A stretch of DNA of 35,064 bases from Gammaproteobacteria bacterium (GTDB taxonomy: Bacteria; Pseudomonadota; Gammaproteobacteria; GCA-001735895): assembly GCA_024763185.1 (NCBI GenBank), contig JANTFY010000003.1:1-35064 (forward strand), given 5' to 3'. The first letter of the stretch is position 1. Every line of letters starts with the position of its first letter. Of the stretch, positions 17,470-25,433 are shown one piece after another. The notes under the pieces were generated by a model, which was not told the origin of the DNA, made no database searches, and worked only from the letters and a program-made list of their open reading frames with translations. The position numbers and the translations under genes were made by a program.

Positions 17470-18354
17470 CTATTCAGAGGTTTTCAGCGACAGCAAAATT
17501 CCGCTGGCTATGGCCAGGGCGCCGATGATGTGGTACCAGAATAATTGTTCACCCAGATAAACGATCGCCATCGCTGTTCCAAGCACCGGCATCAAGTGTA
17601 TAAATTGTCCGGCACTCGCGGCACCCACCAGCTTTACACCCTGATTCCACAGTAAAAATGCCCCGACGGAAGCAAATGCGGCGACATAAAATATGGTCAT
17701 CATGTTTGCAGCATTTAGCTGCAAAACCGGCTCATCAAAAACATTAAACCAATGGAACGGACCCAGGAACAACAGCCCGACAATCATATTGAATAACAGG
17801 AATGCCTGGGCGGAAAGTGCAGTGGGTCGCCAGCGCAAACTGATCGAGTAAACAGCCCACACAAAGGCCGCCGTTAATACCCACAAATCACCCTGGTTAA
17901 AAGACAGCGCCAACAGGTTTTCGAGGCTTCCGCGCATTACCAGCAGCAACACGCCGGCGCTGGAAATCACAATGCCGATCAATTTGATGCCGGAAATGGG
18001 TATACCCGGCTTGATTCGCGCCAGCAGGATAATCAACATCGGAATAAAACTATTGATCAACAAAGCGTTGGTCGCAGTAGACTGTTGCAGCCCCAGGTAA
18101 ACAAAAGTATTAAAGCAACTGACGCTTAACACGGACATAAATACCATGCGCACCAGGTTTTGCCGAATGACGCCCCATTCTGATAGCAGCAAGCGGATAC
18201 TGAAAGGTAAAAACAGCAGCAAGGCGACAGACCAGCGCCAGTAAGCCAGGGTGATGGGGGCGATATCGGATGCCATGGCCCGGCCCAGTACAAAGTTACC
18301 AGACCAGAACAAAGCCGAGCCGCTTAACATCAGGTAGGCCCAGTTTTTTGACAT
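17470..18354 (-). CDS. EamA/DMT-family transporter
   Basis: This 294-residue integral membrane protein has about ten hydrophobic helices arranged as two EamA repeats. The first begins YLMLSGSALFWSGNFVLGRA with the conserved G-N-F/W. The second begins GDLWVLTAAFVWAVYSISLR, and the end is HLMPVLGTAMAIVYLGEQLFWYHIIGALAIASGILLSL, the typical P-V-x-x-x-x-x-A-x-x-x-L-G-E motif. Members export or exchange metabolites such as amino acids; the substrate cannot be inferred. It begins 9 nt after the third PilT-family gene, so it probably rides on that operon with no obvious link to pili. Confidence 0.88.
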   Translation of the reverse strand: MSKNWAYLMLSGSALFWSGNFVLGRAMASDIAPITLAYWRWSVALLLFLPFSIRLLLSEWGVIRQNLVRMVFMSVLSVSCFNTFVYLGLQQSTATNALLINSFIPMLIILLARIKPGIPISGIKLIGIVISSAGVLLLVMRGSLENLLALSFNQGDLWVLTAAFVWAVYSISLRWRPTALSAQAFLLFNMIVGLLFLGPFHWFNVFDEPVLQLNAANMMTIFYVAAFASVGAFLLWNQGVKLVGAASAGQFIHLMPVLGTAMAIVYLGEQLFWYHIIGALAIASGILLSLKTSE

Positions 18355-18363
18355 GACAGGGAG

Positions 18364-19521
18364 CTAGTTATCCCTGGGCAGCGTCAATTCATCCGGAAAG
18401 GGTTGCTCATTCAGATTGTGCCGACTGTCACCCCGATGTTGCTCACCACCAAAGTTAATCTTCCATTCCAGGTTAGTGCTCGAATCCGCGTAGGCCAGCG
18501 CGCTTTTGATTGAAATCTTGTCGGCCTTGTATAAATCATACAGCGACTGATCGAAGGTCTGCATGCCCACGGTATCACCTTTCTCCATGATCTCCTTGAT
18601 TTCGTTGAAGTTACCTTCACGTAATAACTCGGCAATGTACGGCGTATTCATCATGATTTCGACGGCACAGGCGAGCTTGCCATCCATCGCCGGCACCAGG
18701 CGCTGGGAGATAACCGCTTTCAGGTTCAACGATAAGTCCATCAACAGCTGTTCACGCATATCAACCGGGAACATGTTCATCATCCGGTCCATGGCCTGGT
18801 TGGAGTTAACCGCATGCAGGGTCGTCAGGCACAAATGCCCGGTATCCGCGTAATTGATCGCCGCCTGCATGGTTTCACGGTCACGCGCCTCACCGATCAT
18901 GATCACTTCGGGTGCCTCACGCAAGGCTTCGCGCAGCGCATTTTCATAAGACAAGGTATCGATACCCACCTCGCGTTGCGAAATGACCGATTTATTATGC
19001 TTGAACACAAATTCAATCGGGTCTTCGATAGTCAGTATATGACCACCTTCGATGCCGTTTCGATGATTGATCATGGAAGCCAGCGTGGTCGATTTACCCG
19101 AACCGGTTGACCCCACCACCAGCACCAGGCCGGTTTTTTCCATGACAATTTTCTTCAAGATCTGCGGCAGCAACAATTGATCAATGGTCGGAATCTCCCA
19201 CTTGATGTAACGGATGACCATGGAAACTTCGGAACGCTGAATAAAGATATTAACCCGGAAGCGCCCGACGCCCACCAGGGTAAAGCCCAGGTTCAATTCG
19301 CGGTTGATTTCAAAATCGGTGACCTGCTCATCAGTCAACAGGCTGTAGGCCAGTTTTTGTACCTGCCCCGACTTGAGGGCATTTTTTGCCATGGGTCCGG
19401 TGCGCCCGTCCAGCTTCATATTGGGCGGCGCGCCGGTGACAAAAAACAGGTCAGAGGCCTGTTTTTCCGCCATTATTTTTAAATATGGCTCCAGAAGTTT
19501 GGTAGTGGGTTCACGACTCAT
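18364..19521 (-). CDS. Third PilT/PilU-family type IV pilus ATPase
   Basis: The 385-residue protein is a cytoplasmic hexameric secretion-type ATPase of the PilT/PilU class. It has a PAS-like N-terminal domain, Walker A GSTGSGKST (137-145), Asp box HILTIEDPIEFV, Walker B VIMIGEARDRETM and His box TGHLCLTTLHA. It resembles PilU more than PilT in the N-terminus (ASDLFFVTGAPPNMKLDG) and in its C-terminal tail beyond the ATPase core. It differs at several points (GEARD, IRYIKWEIP). It begins 2 nt after pilU. All nucleotide-binding motifs are intact, so it is not a decayed copy. It may be an accessory retraction motor or a PilT modulator. Confidence 0.9.
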   Translation of the reverse strand: MSREPTTKLLEPYLKIMAEKQASDLFFVTGAPPNMKLDGRTGPMAKNALKSGQVQKLAYSLLTDEQVTDFEINRELNLGFTLVGVGRFRVNIFIQRSEVSMVIRYIKWEIPTIDQLLLPQILKKIVMEKTGLVLVVGSTGSGKSTTLASMINHRNGIEGGHILTIEDPIEFVFKHNKSVISQREVGIDTLSYENALREALREAPEVIMIGEARDRETMQAAINYADTGHLCLTTLHAVNSNQAMDRMMNMFPVDMREQLLMDLSLNLKAVISQRLVPAMDGKLACAVEIMMNTPYIAELLREGNFNEIKEIMEKGDTVGMQTFDQSLYDLYKADKISIKSALAYADSSTNLEWKINFGGEQHRGDSRHNLNEQPFPDELTLPRDN

Positions 19522-19523
19522 GC

Positions 19524-20696
19524 TTATATCATTCCACCTGGTCTATCGTCATCAGCTTCTTCCAGTTCAAAATCATCCCGATGGTCTTCCACCAGCCCCG
19601 TTTTTCGTGCCGTATCGCTTTCCAGCTTGATACGCAGACGAATGTCGTTCACCGAGTCGGCGTTACGCAAGGCATCTTCAAAAGTTATCTGGCGCTCTTC
19701 ATAAAGATTGAATAACGCCTGGTCAAAGGTGATCATGCCTTGTTCGTTGGATTTTGCCATCAATCCTTTCATTTCATGCACCTCGCCCTTGAAAATCATA
19801 TCGGCCATCAGTGGCGTATTGAGCATGATCTCGACCGCGGGAATACGACCCACGCCATCGATACGCGGGATCAGGCGTTGCGACACCAGCCCTTTCAGGT
19901 TCAACGACAAATCCATCAATAACTGCTGTCTTCTTTCCTCGGGGAAAAAGTTGATGATTCGATCCAGCGCCTGGTTGGTGCTATTGGCGTGTAACGTGGT
20001 CAGGCAAAGGTGCCCGGTTTCGGCAAAGGCAATGGCGTGTTCCATTGCTTCACGGTCACGCACCTCACCGATCAAAATAACGTCCGGCGCCTGGCGCAGG
20101 GTGTTTTTCAGCGCGATTTCATAGGTATCGGTATCCACCCCCACCTCACGTTGTGTCACCAGGCAGTTTTTATGTTCATGCACAAATTCAACCGGGTCTT
20201 CGATGGTAATAATATGCCCGTAACTGTGACGATTGCGATAATCCACCATCGACGCCAGCGAGGTTGATTTACCGGAGCCGGTGCCACCCACAAAAATAAC
20301 CAGACCGCGTTTGGTCATGGCTATTTCCTGCAGGGTATTGGGAAGATTCAGCTCTTCAAAGCTTGGGATTTCTGAGTTAATGATACGCAGCACCAGGCCG
20401 GTACTGCCACGCTGTACAAAAGCATTGACACGAAAGCGGGCCACACCCGGCAAGGCAATGGAAAAATTACATTCCTGGTTTTCTTCAAACTCAGACACCT
20501 GTTTGTCATTCATGATCGAACGCGCCAACATCTGGGTATGATTGGGCGCCAGGATCTGTTTAGAAACCGTATTGATCTTGCCATCAATCTTCATTGCCGG
20601 TGGAGATCCGGAGGTAATGAACAAATCCGAGCCATCCTTGCTGACCATCATGCGTAACAGGTCATGCATAAACCCGATCGCTTTATTTCTATCCAT
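19524..20696 (-). CDS. pilU: Type IV pilus retraction ATPase PilU
   Basis: This 390-residue PilT paralogue assists PilT in pilus retraction. Marks include SDLFITSGSPPAMKIDGKIN, Walker A GGTGSGKST (137-145), TKRGLVIFVGG, HIITIEDPVEFVHEHKNCLV, Walker B ILIGEVRDREAM, and AFAETGHLCLTTLHANSTNQ followed by ALDRIINFFP, which read like Pseudomonas PilU. The tail (DDFELEEADDDRPGG) is acidic as in PilU proteins. The ATG at 20696 has AGGAG 6 nt upstream. It lies 41 nt after pilT on the same strand. Confidence 0.95.
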   Translation of the reverse strand: MDRNKAIGFMHDLLRMMVSKDGSDLFITSGSPPAMKIDGKINTVSKQILAPNHTQMLARSIMNDKQVSEFEENQECNFSIALPGVARFRVNAFVQRGSTGLVLRIINSEIPSFEELNLPNTLQEIAMTKRGLVIFVGGTGSGKSTSLASMVDYRNRHSYGHIITIEDPVEFVHEHKNCLVTQREVGVDTDTYEIALKNTLRQAPDVILIGEVRDREAMEHAIAFAETGHLCLTTLHANSTNQALDRIINFFPEERRQQLLMDLSLNLKGLVSQRLIPRIDGVGRIPAVEIMLNTPLMADMIFKGEVHEMKGLMAKSNEQGMITFDQALFNLYEERQITFEDALRNADSVNDIRLRIKLESDTARKTGLVEDHRDDFELEEADDDRPGGMI

Positions 20697-20737
20697 TTGT
20701 GCTCCTGTTAGTTACGTTCAAGTTTAAATTCAGGTGA

Positions 20738-21772
20738 TTACAGTGAATCCGGATTGGCCGCCTTACGCTGCGCCTCTTCCTTACTGATCAGCCCCTGCGC
20801 CAGAATCTGTTTGAGGTTCTGGTCCAGTGTCTGCATGCCGACCGATTGACCGGTCTGGATAGCCGAGTACATCTGCGCTACCTTGTCTTCTCGAATCAGG
20901 TTTCTGATCGCCGGGGTACCGATCATGATTTCATGCGCCGCAATTCGACCGCCACCGATTTTTTTCATCAGTGTTTGCGAAATAACCGCCTTCAGTGATT
21001 CCGACAACATCGAACGCACCATGGCCTTTTCCGCCGCCGGAAACACATCCACGATACGGTCGATGGTTTTGGCCGCCGAACTGGTGTGCAGGGTACCAAA
21101 AACCAGGTGACCGGTTTCGGCCGCAGACAACGCCAGGCGAATGGTTTCCAGGTCACGCATCTCGCCCACCAGAATGGTATCCGGATCTTCACGCAGTGCC
21201 GAGCGCAGGGCCTCGTTAAATCCCAGCGTATCTCGATGTACCTCGCGCTGGTTGACCAGGCATTTTTTACTTTGATGCACAAATTCGATGGGATCTTCCA
21301 CCGTTAGAATATGGCCATATTCGGAATCGTTTTTATAATCGATCATGCCCGCCAAGGTGGTGGACTTACCCGAACCGGTGGGGCCGGTAACCAGCACGAT
21401 ACCGCGCGGGTACTCTGATATTTCCTTGAATATAGCGGGTGCGCCCAGGTCTTCCAGAGTCAGGATCTTGGATGGAATCGTTCTGAATACGCCGCCGGCT
21501 CCGCGGTTATGGTTGAAGGCATTCACACGAAAACGGGCCAGGCCGGGGATCTCGAAAGAAAAGTCGGTTTCCAGGAACTCTTCAAAATCCTTGCGCTGCT
21601 TGTCACTCATGATGTCATACAGCATGTCATGTACCTGTTTATGGTCCATTTCCGGCACATTGATTCGACGTATATCGCCATCCACCCGGATCATGGGTGG
21701 CAACCCGGCTGATAAATGCAAATCGGAGGCACCCTGTTTCACGCCAAAGGCCAATAGTTGAGCTATATCCAT
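20738..21772 (-). CDS. pilT: Type IV pilus retraction ATPase PilT
   Basis: This is the main twitching-motility motor that depolymerises the pilus at the inner-membrane base. The 344-residue protein has the standard PilT size and motifs: SDLHLSAGLPPMIRVDGDIR, Walker A GPTGSGKST (130-138), HILTVEDPIEFVH, Walker B ILVGEMRDLETI, HTSSAAKTIDRIVDVFP, the C-terminal AIRNLIRE helix needed for retraction in PilT, and the ending NPDSL. It is the first gene of pilT-pilU-pilU-like-eamA and is divergent from yggS across 277 nt. Confidence 0.97.
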   Translation of the reverse strand: MDIAQLLAFGVKQGASDLHLSAGLPPMIRVDGDIRRINVPEMDHKQVHDMLYDIMSDKQRKDFEEFLETDFSFEIPGLARFRVNAFNHNRGAGGVFRTIPSKILTLEDLGAPAIFKEISEYPRGIVLVTGPTGSGKSTTLAGMIDYKNDSEYGHILTVEDPIEFVHQSKKCLVNQREVHRDTLGFNEALRSALREDPDTILVGEMRDLETIRLALSAAETGHLVFGTLHTSSAAKTIDRIVDVFPAAEKAMVRSMLSESLKAVISQTLMKKIGGGRIAAHEIMIGTPAIRNLIREDKVAQMYSAIQTGQSVGMQTLDQNLKQILAQGLISKEEAQRKAANPDSL

Positions 21773-21820
21773 GTTTATTCCACTTGGTAAGAATTAGTTA
21801 TAAAGGGAGATTACTATTTT

Positions 21821-21960
21821 GATACCCTGGCACGCCTAGAGATTTTATTCTGAGACAAGGCAAAAATGCACGGCAGAGCCCAGTCTGCATGGAGAAAATG
21901 GGCATTTGAGTCCATTTTAAACGCTGGATAAGAATAAAAGGTCATTCGTGCAAAGGTCTC
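21821..21960. repeat. Imperfect ~140-bp palindromic element between pilT and yggS
   Basis: Arms GATACC..GCACG..TTTTATTCT (21821-21851) are mirrored by AGAATAAAA..CGTGC..GGTCTC (21931-21960). TTTTATTCT/AGAATAAAA is a perfect 9-bp pair and GCACG/CGTGC sits at nearly equal distance outside it. Toward the centre, AAGGC-AAAAATG is opposed by CATTTTAAACGCT, and AAAATGG (21895-21901) pairs with CCATTTT (21912-21918) around a 10-nt loop. The nested symmetry suggests a dispersed palindromic (REP/MITE-like) element or a large RNA hairpin. No coding potential is apparent. It occupies half of the divergent promoter region. Confidence 0.5.
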
Positions 21961-22049
21961 ATTTTAGTTATTATTGTGTATTGTAGTGTTTATTATTCTT
22001 TTTACAGGAAAAAGCACACCCTCTAACAGGCTGGACTATAGCAAATCAC

Positions 22050-22733
22050 ATGAGCAACATCGAAAATAATCTTGCATCAGTTCGCCAGAAAATTATCGAC
22101 CAATGCCTTGCCAGTGGACGACAGCCGGAAAAAGTCACATTACTGGCGGTGAGCAAAACCAAACCCATTAGTGATATCGAACTGGCCTATCAGGCCGGGC
22201 AAAGGGATTTTGGTGAAAACTACCTGCAGGAAGCCGAGAAAAAAATTAACGGTATCAGCCATAAAGACATCATTTGGCATTACATCGGCCCCATACAATC
22301 CAACAAGTCACATAAAATCAGTGAACTGTTTGACTGGGTACACAGTGTAGAACGCTTAAAGGTCGCTAAACACCTGGACAAATTTCGCCCGCCACATAAA
22401 CCGCCCTTAAACATATTATTGCAGGTCAATATTGACCAGGAACCGAGCAAATCAGGTATCGATGTTCAGGACATTCTGCCATTGGCGGATGAAATCGCAT
22501 GTTTACCACAGCTGAAATTGCGCGGGCTGATGGCTATCCCGGCCATTCGAAAAGATTTTGAAGCCCAGCGTGAACCGTTTAAAAAAATGCAACAGGCATT
22601 TCAAACCCTGCAACAACAGCACCCGCAGTGCGACACCCTGTCGATGGGTATGAGTGCCGACATGCAGGCGGCCATTGCAGAAGGCTCCACACTGGTTAGA
22701 ATAGGCACTGCAATTTTTGGCGCACGTGATTAA
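22050..22733 (+). CDS. yggS: YggS family pyridoxal phosphate homeostasis protein
   Basis: This 227-residue PLP-binding protein of the YggS/PLPBP family stores or buffers pyridoxal phosphate and influences amino- and keto-acid pools. The PLP lysine is Lys36 in LLAVSKTKP. Other family marks are DFGENYLQEAEKK, WHYIGPIQSNKSH, LLQVNIDQEPSKSGID, LRGLMAIPA and the phosphate-binding end LSMGMSADMQAAIAEGSTLV followed by RIGTAIFG. It precedes proC by 12 nt, the usual yggS-proC-yggT order. The ATG has only a weak ribosome site. Confidence 0.96.
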   Translation: MSNIENNLASVRQKIIDQCLASGRQPEKVTLLAVSKTKPISDIELAYQAGQRDFGENYLQEAEKKINGISHKDIIWHYIGPIQSNKSHKISELFDWVHSVERLKVAKHLDKFRPPHKPPLNILLQVNIDQEPSKSGIDVQDILPLADEIACLPQLKLRGLMAIPAIRKDFEAQREPFKKMQQAFQTLQQQHPQCDTLSMGMSADMQAAIAEGSTLVRIGTAIFGARD

Positions 22734-22745
22734 TCGGGCAACTAA

Positions 22746-23579
22746 ATGACTACTCCTCTCTCAACAACACCCGCTACCATCTGCTTTATTGGGGCCGGCA
22801 ACATGGCAAGCAGCCTGATCGGTGGACTGATTTCCAATCAATATCCGCCCGATCACATCATAGGCAGCGATATCGATACGCAAAAACTGTCCCAGTTACA
22901 GCAGGCCTATAATATCCGCACCGAAACGGATAACCATCGGGCTGTCGAACAGGCAGACATCGTTGTTCTGGCGGTTAAACCCCAGATCCTGCAAGCTGTT
23001 TGCAGGGGCATAAAAAATCTCCATCACCACCCCCTGTTTATCAGTATCGCCGCCGGAGTTCGCGAACCGGATATCAATCGCTGGCTGGGGAATGATCAGG
23101 CCATCGTACGCTGTATGCCCAATACCCCGGCTTTGGTAGGCCTGGGCGCCAGTGGCCTGTATGCCAACAACGCGGTCAGCGCGGAGCAGAAACAAAATGC
23201 CGAGCGCATTCTGCAAAGCATCGGTATCACGGTGTGGGTGGATGAAGAGTCCCGGCTGGATGCAGTGACTGCCATCTCGGGTAGCGGACCGGCTTATTTC
23301 TTTCTGTTTATCGAGGCCCTGCAACAGGCCGCACAGCAACTCGGGCTCGATGAACAAACAGCAAGCCGCCTGGCCAAACAAACCGCTCTTGGCGCGTGCA
23401 CCATGGCCATGGATAATGACGTGACCACCTTACGACAACAGGTCACCTCTAAAGGCGGCACGACCGAACAGGCCATCAAAAGCTTCCAGCAAAACAAACT
23501 GCAGCAACTCGTACTGGACGCCACGCGCGCTGCTGAACTACGCTCCAGGGAACTCGCCCAGGAACTCGGCAAAGATTAA
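22746..23579 (+). CDS. proC: Pyrroline-5-carboxylate reductase
   Basis: This 277-residue enzyme reduces 1-pyrroline-5-carboxylate to proline with NAD(P)H. The Rossmann dinucleotide motif is ICFIGAGNMASSLIGGL near the N-terminus. VVLAVKPQ, ISIAAGV, VRCMPNTPALVGLGASGLYA and the C-terminal signature TAISGSGPAYFFLFIEAL, followed by KGGTTEQAI, are all present. Length and order are canonical. It sits between yggS and yggT on one strand with short gaps, consistent with one transcript. Confidence 0.97.
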   Translation: MTTPLSTTPATICFIGAGNMASSLIGGLISNQYPPDHIIGSDIDTQKLSQLQQAYNIRTETDNHRAVEQADIVVLAVKPQILQAVCRGIKNLHHHPLFISIAAGVREPDINRWLGNDQAIVRCMPNTPALVGLGASGLYANNAVSAEQKQNAERILQSIGITVWVDEESRLDAVTAISGSGPAYFFLFIEALQQAAQQLGLDEQTASRLAKQTALGACTMAMDNDVTTLRQQVTSKGGTTEQAIKSFQQNKLQQLVLDATRAAELRSRELAQELGKD

Positions 23580-23601
23580 AACCTATAGAGACATTGATAC
23601 C

Positions 23602-24210
23602 ATGGGATCGAATTACCTCACCTCACCTTTACTACTTGTCATTAATACGCTGTTCGATCTTTACGTATTACTGGTGATGTTGCGCTTCATTTTCCAGATG
23701 TTACGCGCCGACTTTTACAATCCCATCTCCCACTTTGTGGTACGCGCCACCACGCCACCACTTAAGCCCTTACGCAAGATTATTCCCGGTATCGGTGGCC
23801 AGGATATGGCTGCGCTGGTATTGTGCCTGCTGATCCTGATGATCAAGTATTTCATCATTCGCGCAATGGGGGCCGGAGTCATTGATATCGGCAATGTACT
23901 GGCGCCGGTAGCCAAAGCCAGCATTGGCGGGCTCATTATCATCGGGCTGGCCGACATGGTCGCTACCTTTATCAATATTTTCCTGTTTGCGATTATTATC
24001 CAGGTCATTCTGAGCTGGGTGAACCCGGGCGCCTACAATCCCGCCATCAGCCTGATTAATACCGTCAGTCGACCGGTCATGCGCCCGATACAACGATTTA
24101 TTCCACCCCTGGGCGGGCTGGACCTGTCGCCCCTGTTTGCCACCCTGGGCCTGATGGTTATAAAAATGCTGGCGATTCCACCGATCATATTTTTAGCCTC
24201 CAAACTATAA
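23602..24210 (+). CDS. yggT: YggT family membrane protein
   Basis: This 202-residue integral membrane protein contains two YGGT repeats. The first runs from LYVLLVMLRFIFQMLRADFY through NPISHFVVRATTPPLKPLRK. The second holds FAIIIQVILSWVNPGAYNPA and VSRPVMRPIQRFIPPLGGLD. Four or more hydrophobic helices are evident. The biochemical role is not established; family members have been linked to osmotic stress and cell-shape phenotypes. It lies 22 nt behind proC. Confidence 0.93.
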   Translation: MGSNYLTSPLLLVINTLFDLYVLLVMLRFIFQMLRADFYNPISHFVVRATTPPLKPLRKIIPGIGGQDMAALVLCLLILMIKYFIIRAMGAGVIDIGNVLAPVAKASIGGLIIIGLADMVATFINIFLFAIIIQVILSWVNPGAYNPAISLINTVSRPVMRPIQRFIPPLGGLDLSPLFATLGLMVIKMLAIPPIIFLASKL

Positions 24211-24334
24211 ACCGTTTGCCCAGAACCCTGCAGGCCGAAACTGTCGAAAAATACGATTACACAGCTTGAGCACGCACACGGGTGATTCACCGGCCTGGGG
24301 GAGAATAATCGAATCTTTTTGATTTAATTCGTTC

Positions 24335-24381
24335 TATAATGGGCACAGGGTCAGAAAAGATACTTATAAGAATCCTTTTCT
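24335..24381 (+). promoter_or_regulatory. Candidate -10 and palindromic operator ahead of the DUF4426 gene
   Basis: A perfect TATAAT lies at 24335-24340 without a convincing -35. Thirteen bases further, AGAAAAG (24353-24359) and CTTTTCT (24375-24381) flank a self-complementary CTTATAAG (24363-24370). The whole is a near-perfect 29-bp inverted repeat with one bulge and one mismatch. It ends 27 nt before the ATG and would lie at the 5' end of the message, acting as an operator or a 5' hairpin. Confidence 0.4.
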
Positions 24382-24397
24382 TACTTTATGAATACAC

Positions 24398-24411
24398 TGG
24401 AGGAATCAATG
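24398..24411 (+). promoter_or_regulatory. Strong ribosome binding site choosing the DUF4426 start
   Basis: TGGAGGAATCA precedes the ATG at 24409 with ideal spacing. This selects that ATG over an in-frame ATG seven codons upstream (24388), and places the signal peptide at the N-terminus. Confidence 0.75.
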
Positions 24412-24843
24412 AAAAAATTATTACAACTCATAGGCTTGAGCCTGCTGTTCGCGTTTCATTCCATCGCTTTTGCTGAAAGTTCACAGACCATCGGCGATTA
24501 CATTGTCCACTACAACGCCATTTCTACCGAGTCCCTGCCACCCGCTGTAGCCCGTGCCTATGGCATCACGCGCAGTAAAAACCGTGGCCTGCTGAATATT
24601 TCCGTGCTGAAAAAAGGCGGGAACTTCGAAGGTGTCGAGGCAACTATTGACGTCAGTGCCACTAACCTGACCGGCCAGTTACGTGATATCAAGTTGCGTA
24701 AAATTCAGGAACAGAACGCGGTGTACTACATCAGTGAATTTTCTGTCGCCGACCAGGAAACACTGGACTTTTCCATCAAGGTCACCACCGCCGATAACAA
24801 AACCGGCAACATGAAACTGCGCCAGCAGTTTTTCAGCAACTAG
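24409..24843 (+). CDS. Exported DUF4426 family protein
   Basis: The 144-residue product starts with a clean signal peptide (MKKLLQLIGLSLLFAFHSIAFA, cleavage before ES), so it is periplasmic or secreted. The mature part, with GDYIVHYNAISTESLPPAVA, AYGITRSKNRGLLNISVLKK and an all-beta pattern ending in KLRQQFF, matches the DUF4426 family of unknown function. In Pseudomonas a DUF4426 gene lies near the proC/yggT/met region, so its position after yggT is conserved, although no metX/metW is present here. Its own promoter-like region upstream suggests separate control. Confidence 0.82.
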   Translation: MKKLLQLIGLSLLFAFHSIAFAESSQTIGDYIVHYNAISTESLPPAVARAYGITRSKNRGLLNISVLKKGGNFEGVEATIDVSATNLTGQLRDIKLRKIQEQNAVYYISEFSVADQETLDFSIKVTTADNKTGNMKLRQQFFSN

Positions 24844-24861
24844 ACCTTCACGGGTTCGACA

Positions 24862-25311
24862 TCAGGCGTTCACTTCCGCCTGGTGCCGGGCCCGAATGAA
24901 ATCGCTGTGTGACACGTACAACAGGTCGGCCACCTTGCGCAGCAGATGCTCTTCATAATGGTGTTTTTCACCATCGGCGTAAGCCACTTTCCACATTAGC
25001 TCGATAACCTTCACTTTTCCGCGCTGATCCAGTTGTTCATTCATCAGGCGCGTGATGTGCTGCAAAGACACCAGTTGATCGGCCTTTTCATGAGCGCTTT
25101 GCAGCAAGGTATCCACCTCTTCCTCGCATAAGGAAAGATGCTGTAACAACAAGTTTCGGATACTGGCCAGTTCCGTTTCGTCCTGCTCAAAATCGGCACG
25201 ACTGACCTCGATCAACAGAATGGCCGTGGCCAGGTCTATAGCCATCGCAGGCTCGTCTTTGTTGAAGCGCTCAAAAGTGGGTTTAAAAAATCGGTCGATT
25301 AAAGCTTTCAT
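24862..25311 (-). CDS. TerB-like (TerB family) cytoplasmic protein
   Basis: This 149-residue all-helical protein has the TerB layout: AIDLATAILLIEVSRADFEQ with an Asp/Glu-rich loop, then VIELMWKVAYADGEKHHYEE and HLLRKVADLLYVSHSDFI. TerB-domain proteins bind metal ions through the acidic loops (here ADFEQDE and ADGEKHHYEE), and the family is named for tellurite resistance. No other ter genes are nearby, so tellurite resistance should not be inferred. It converges on the DUF4426 gene with an 18-nt gap and is divergent from the OxyR-type regulator. Confidence 0.82.
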   Translation of the reverse strand: MKALIDRFFKPTFERFNKDEPAMAIDLATAILLIEVSRADFEQDETELASIRNLLLQHLSLCEEEVDTLLQSAHEKADQLVSLQHITRLMNEQLDQRGKVKVIELMWKVAYADGEKHHYEEHLLRKVADLLYVSHSDFIRARHQAEVNA

Positions 25312-25362
25312 TTCCTCATTCTAAAAACCCATGGATTTTTATTCAATAGATAAAACCGATTG

Positions 25363-25374
25363 ATAAATATTTAT
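25363..25374. promoter_or_regulatory. AT palindrome in the OxyR-type gene's promoter region
   Basis: A perfect 12-bp palindrome, ATAAATATTTAT, sits about 60 nt before the regulator ATG, in the 122-bp region shared with the divergent TerB-like gene. LysR-family proteins often bind interrupted palindromes upstream of their own genes. AT-rich DNA yields such palindromes by chance, so the role is uncertain. Confidence 0.25.
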
Positions 25375-25433
25375 TGATTGATTAAAAAACCTGATAGCGG
25401 CACACTATTAAGACTTCCTTATCCAGTTAAGCC

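Noticed and set aside
24862..25311. Tellurite resistance locus
   Set aside because: A single TerB-domain protein without terC/D/Z or other ter genes does not support a resistance function.
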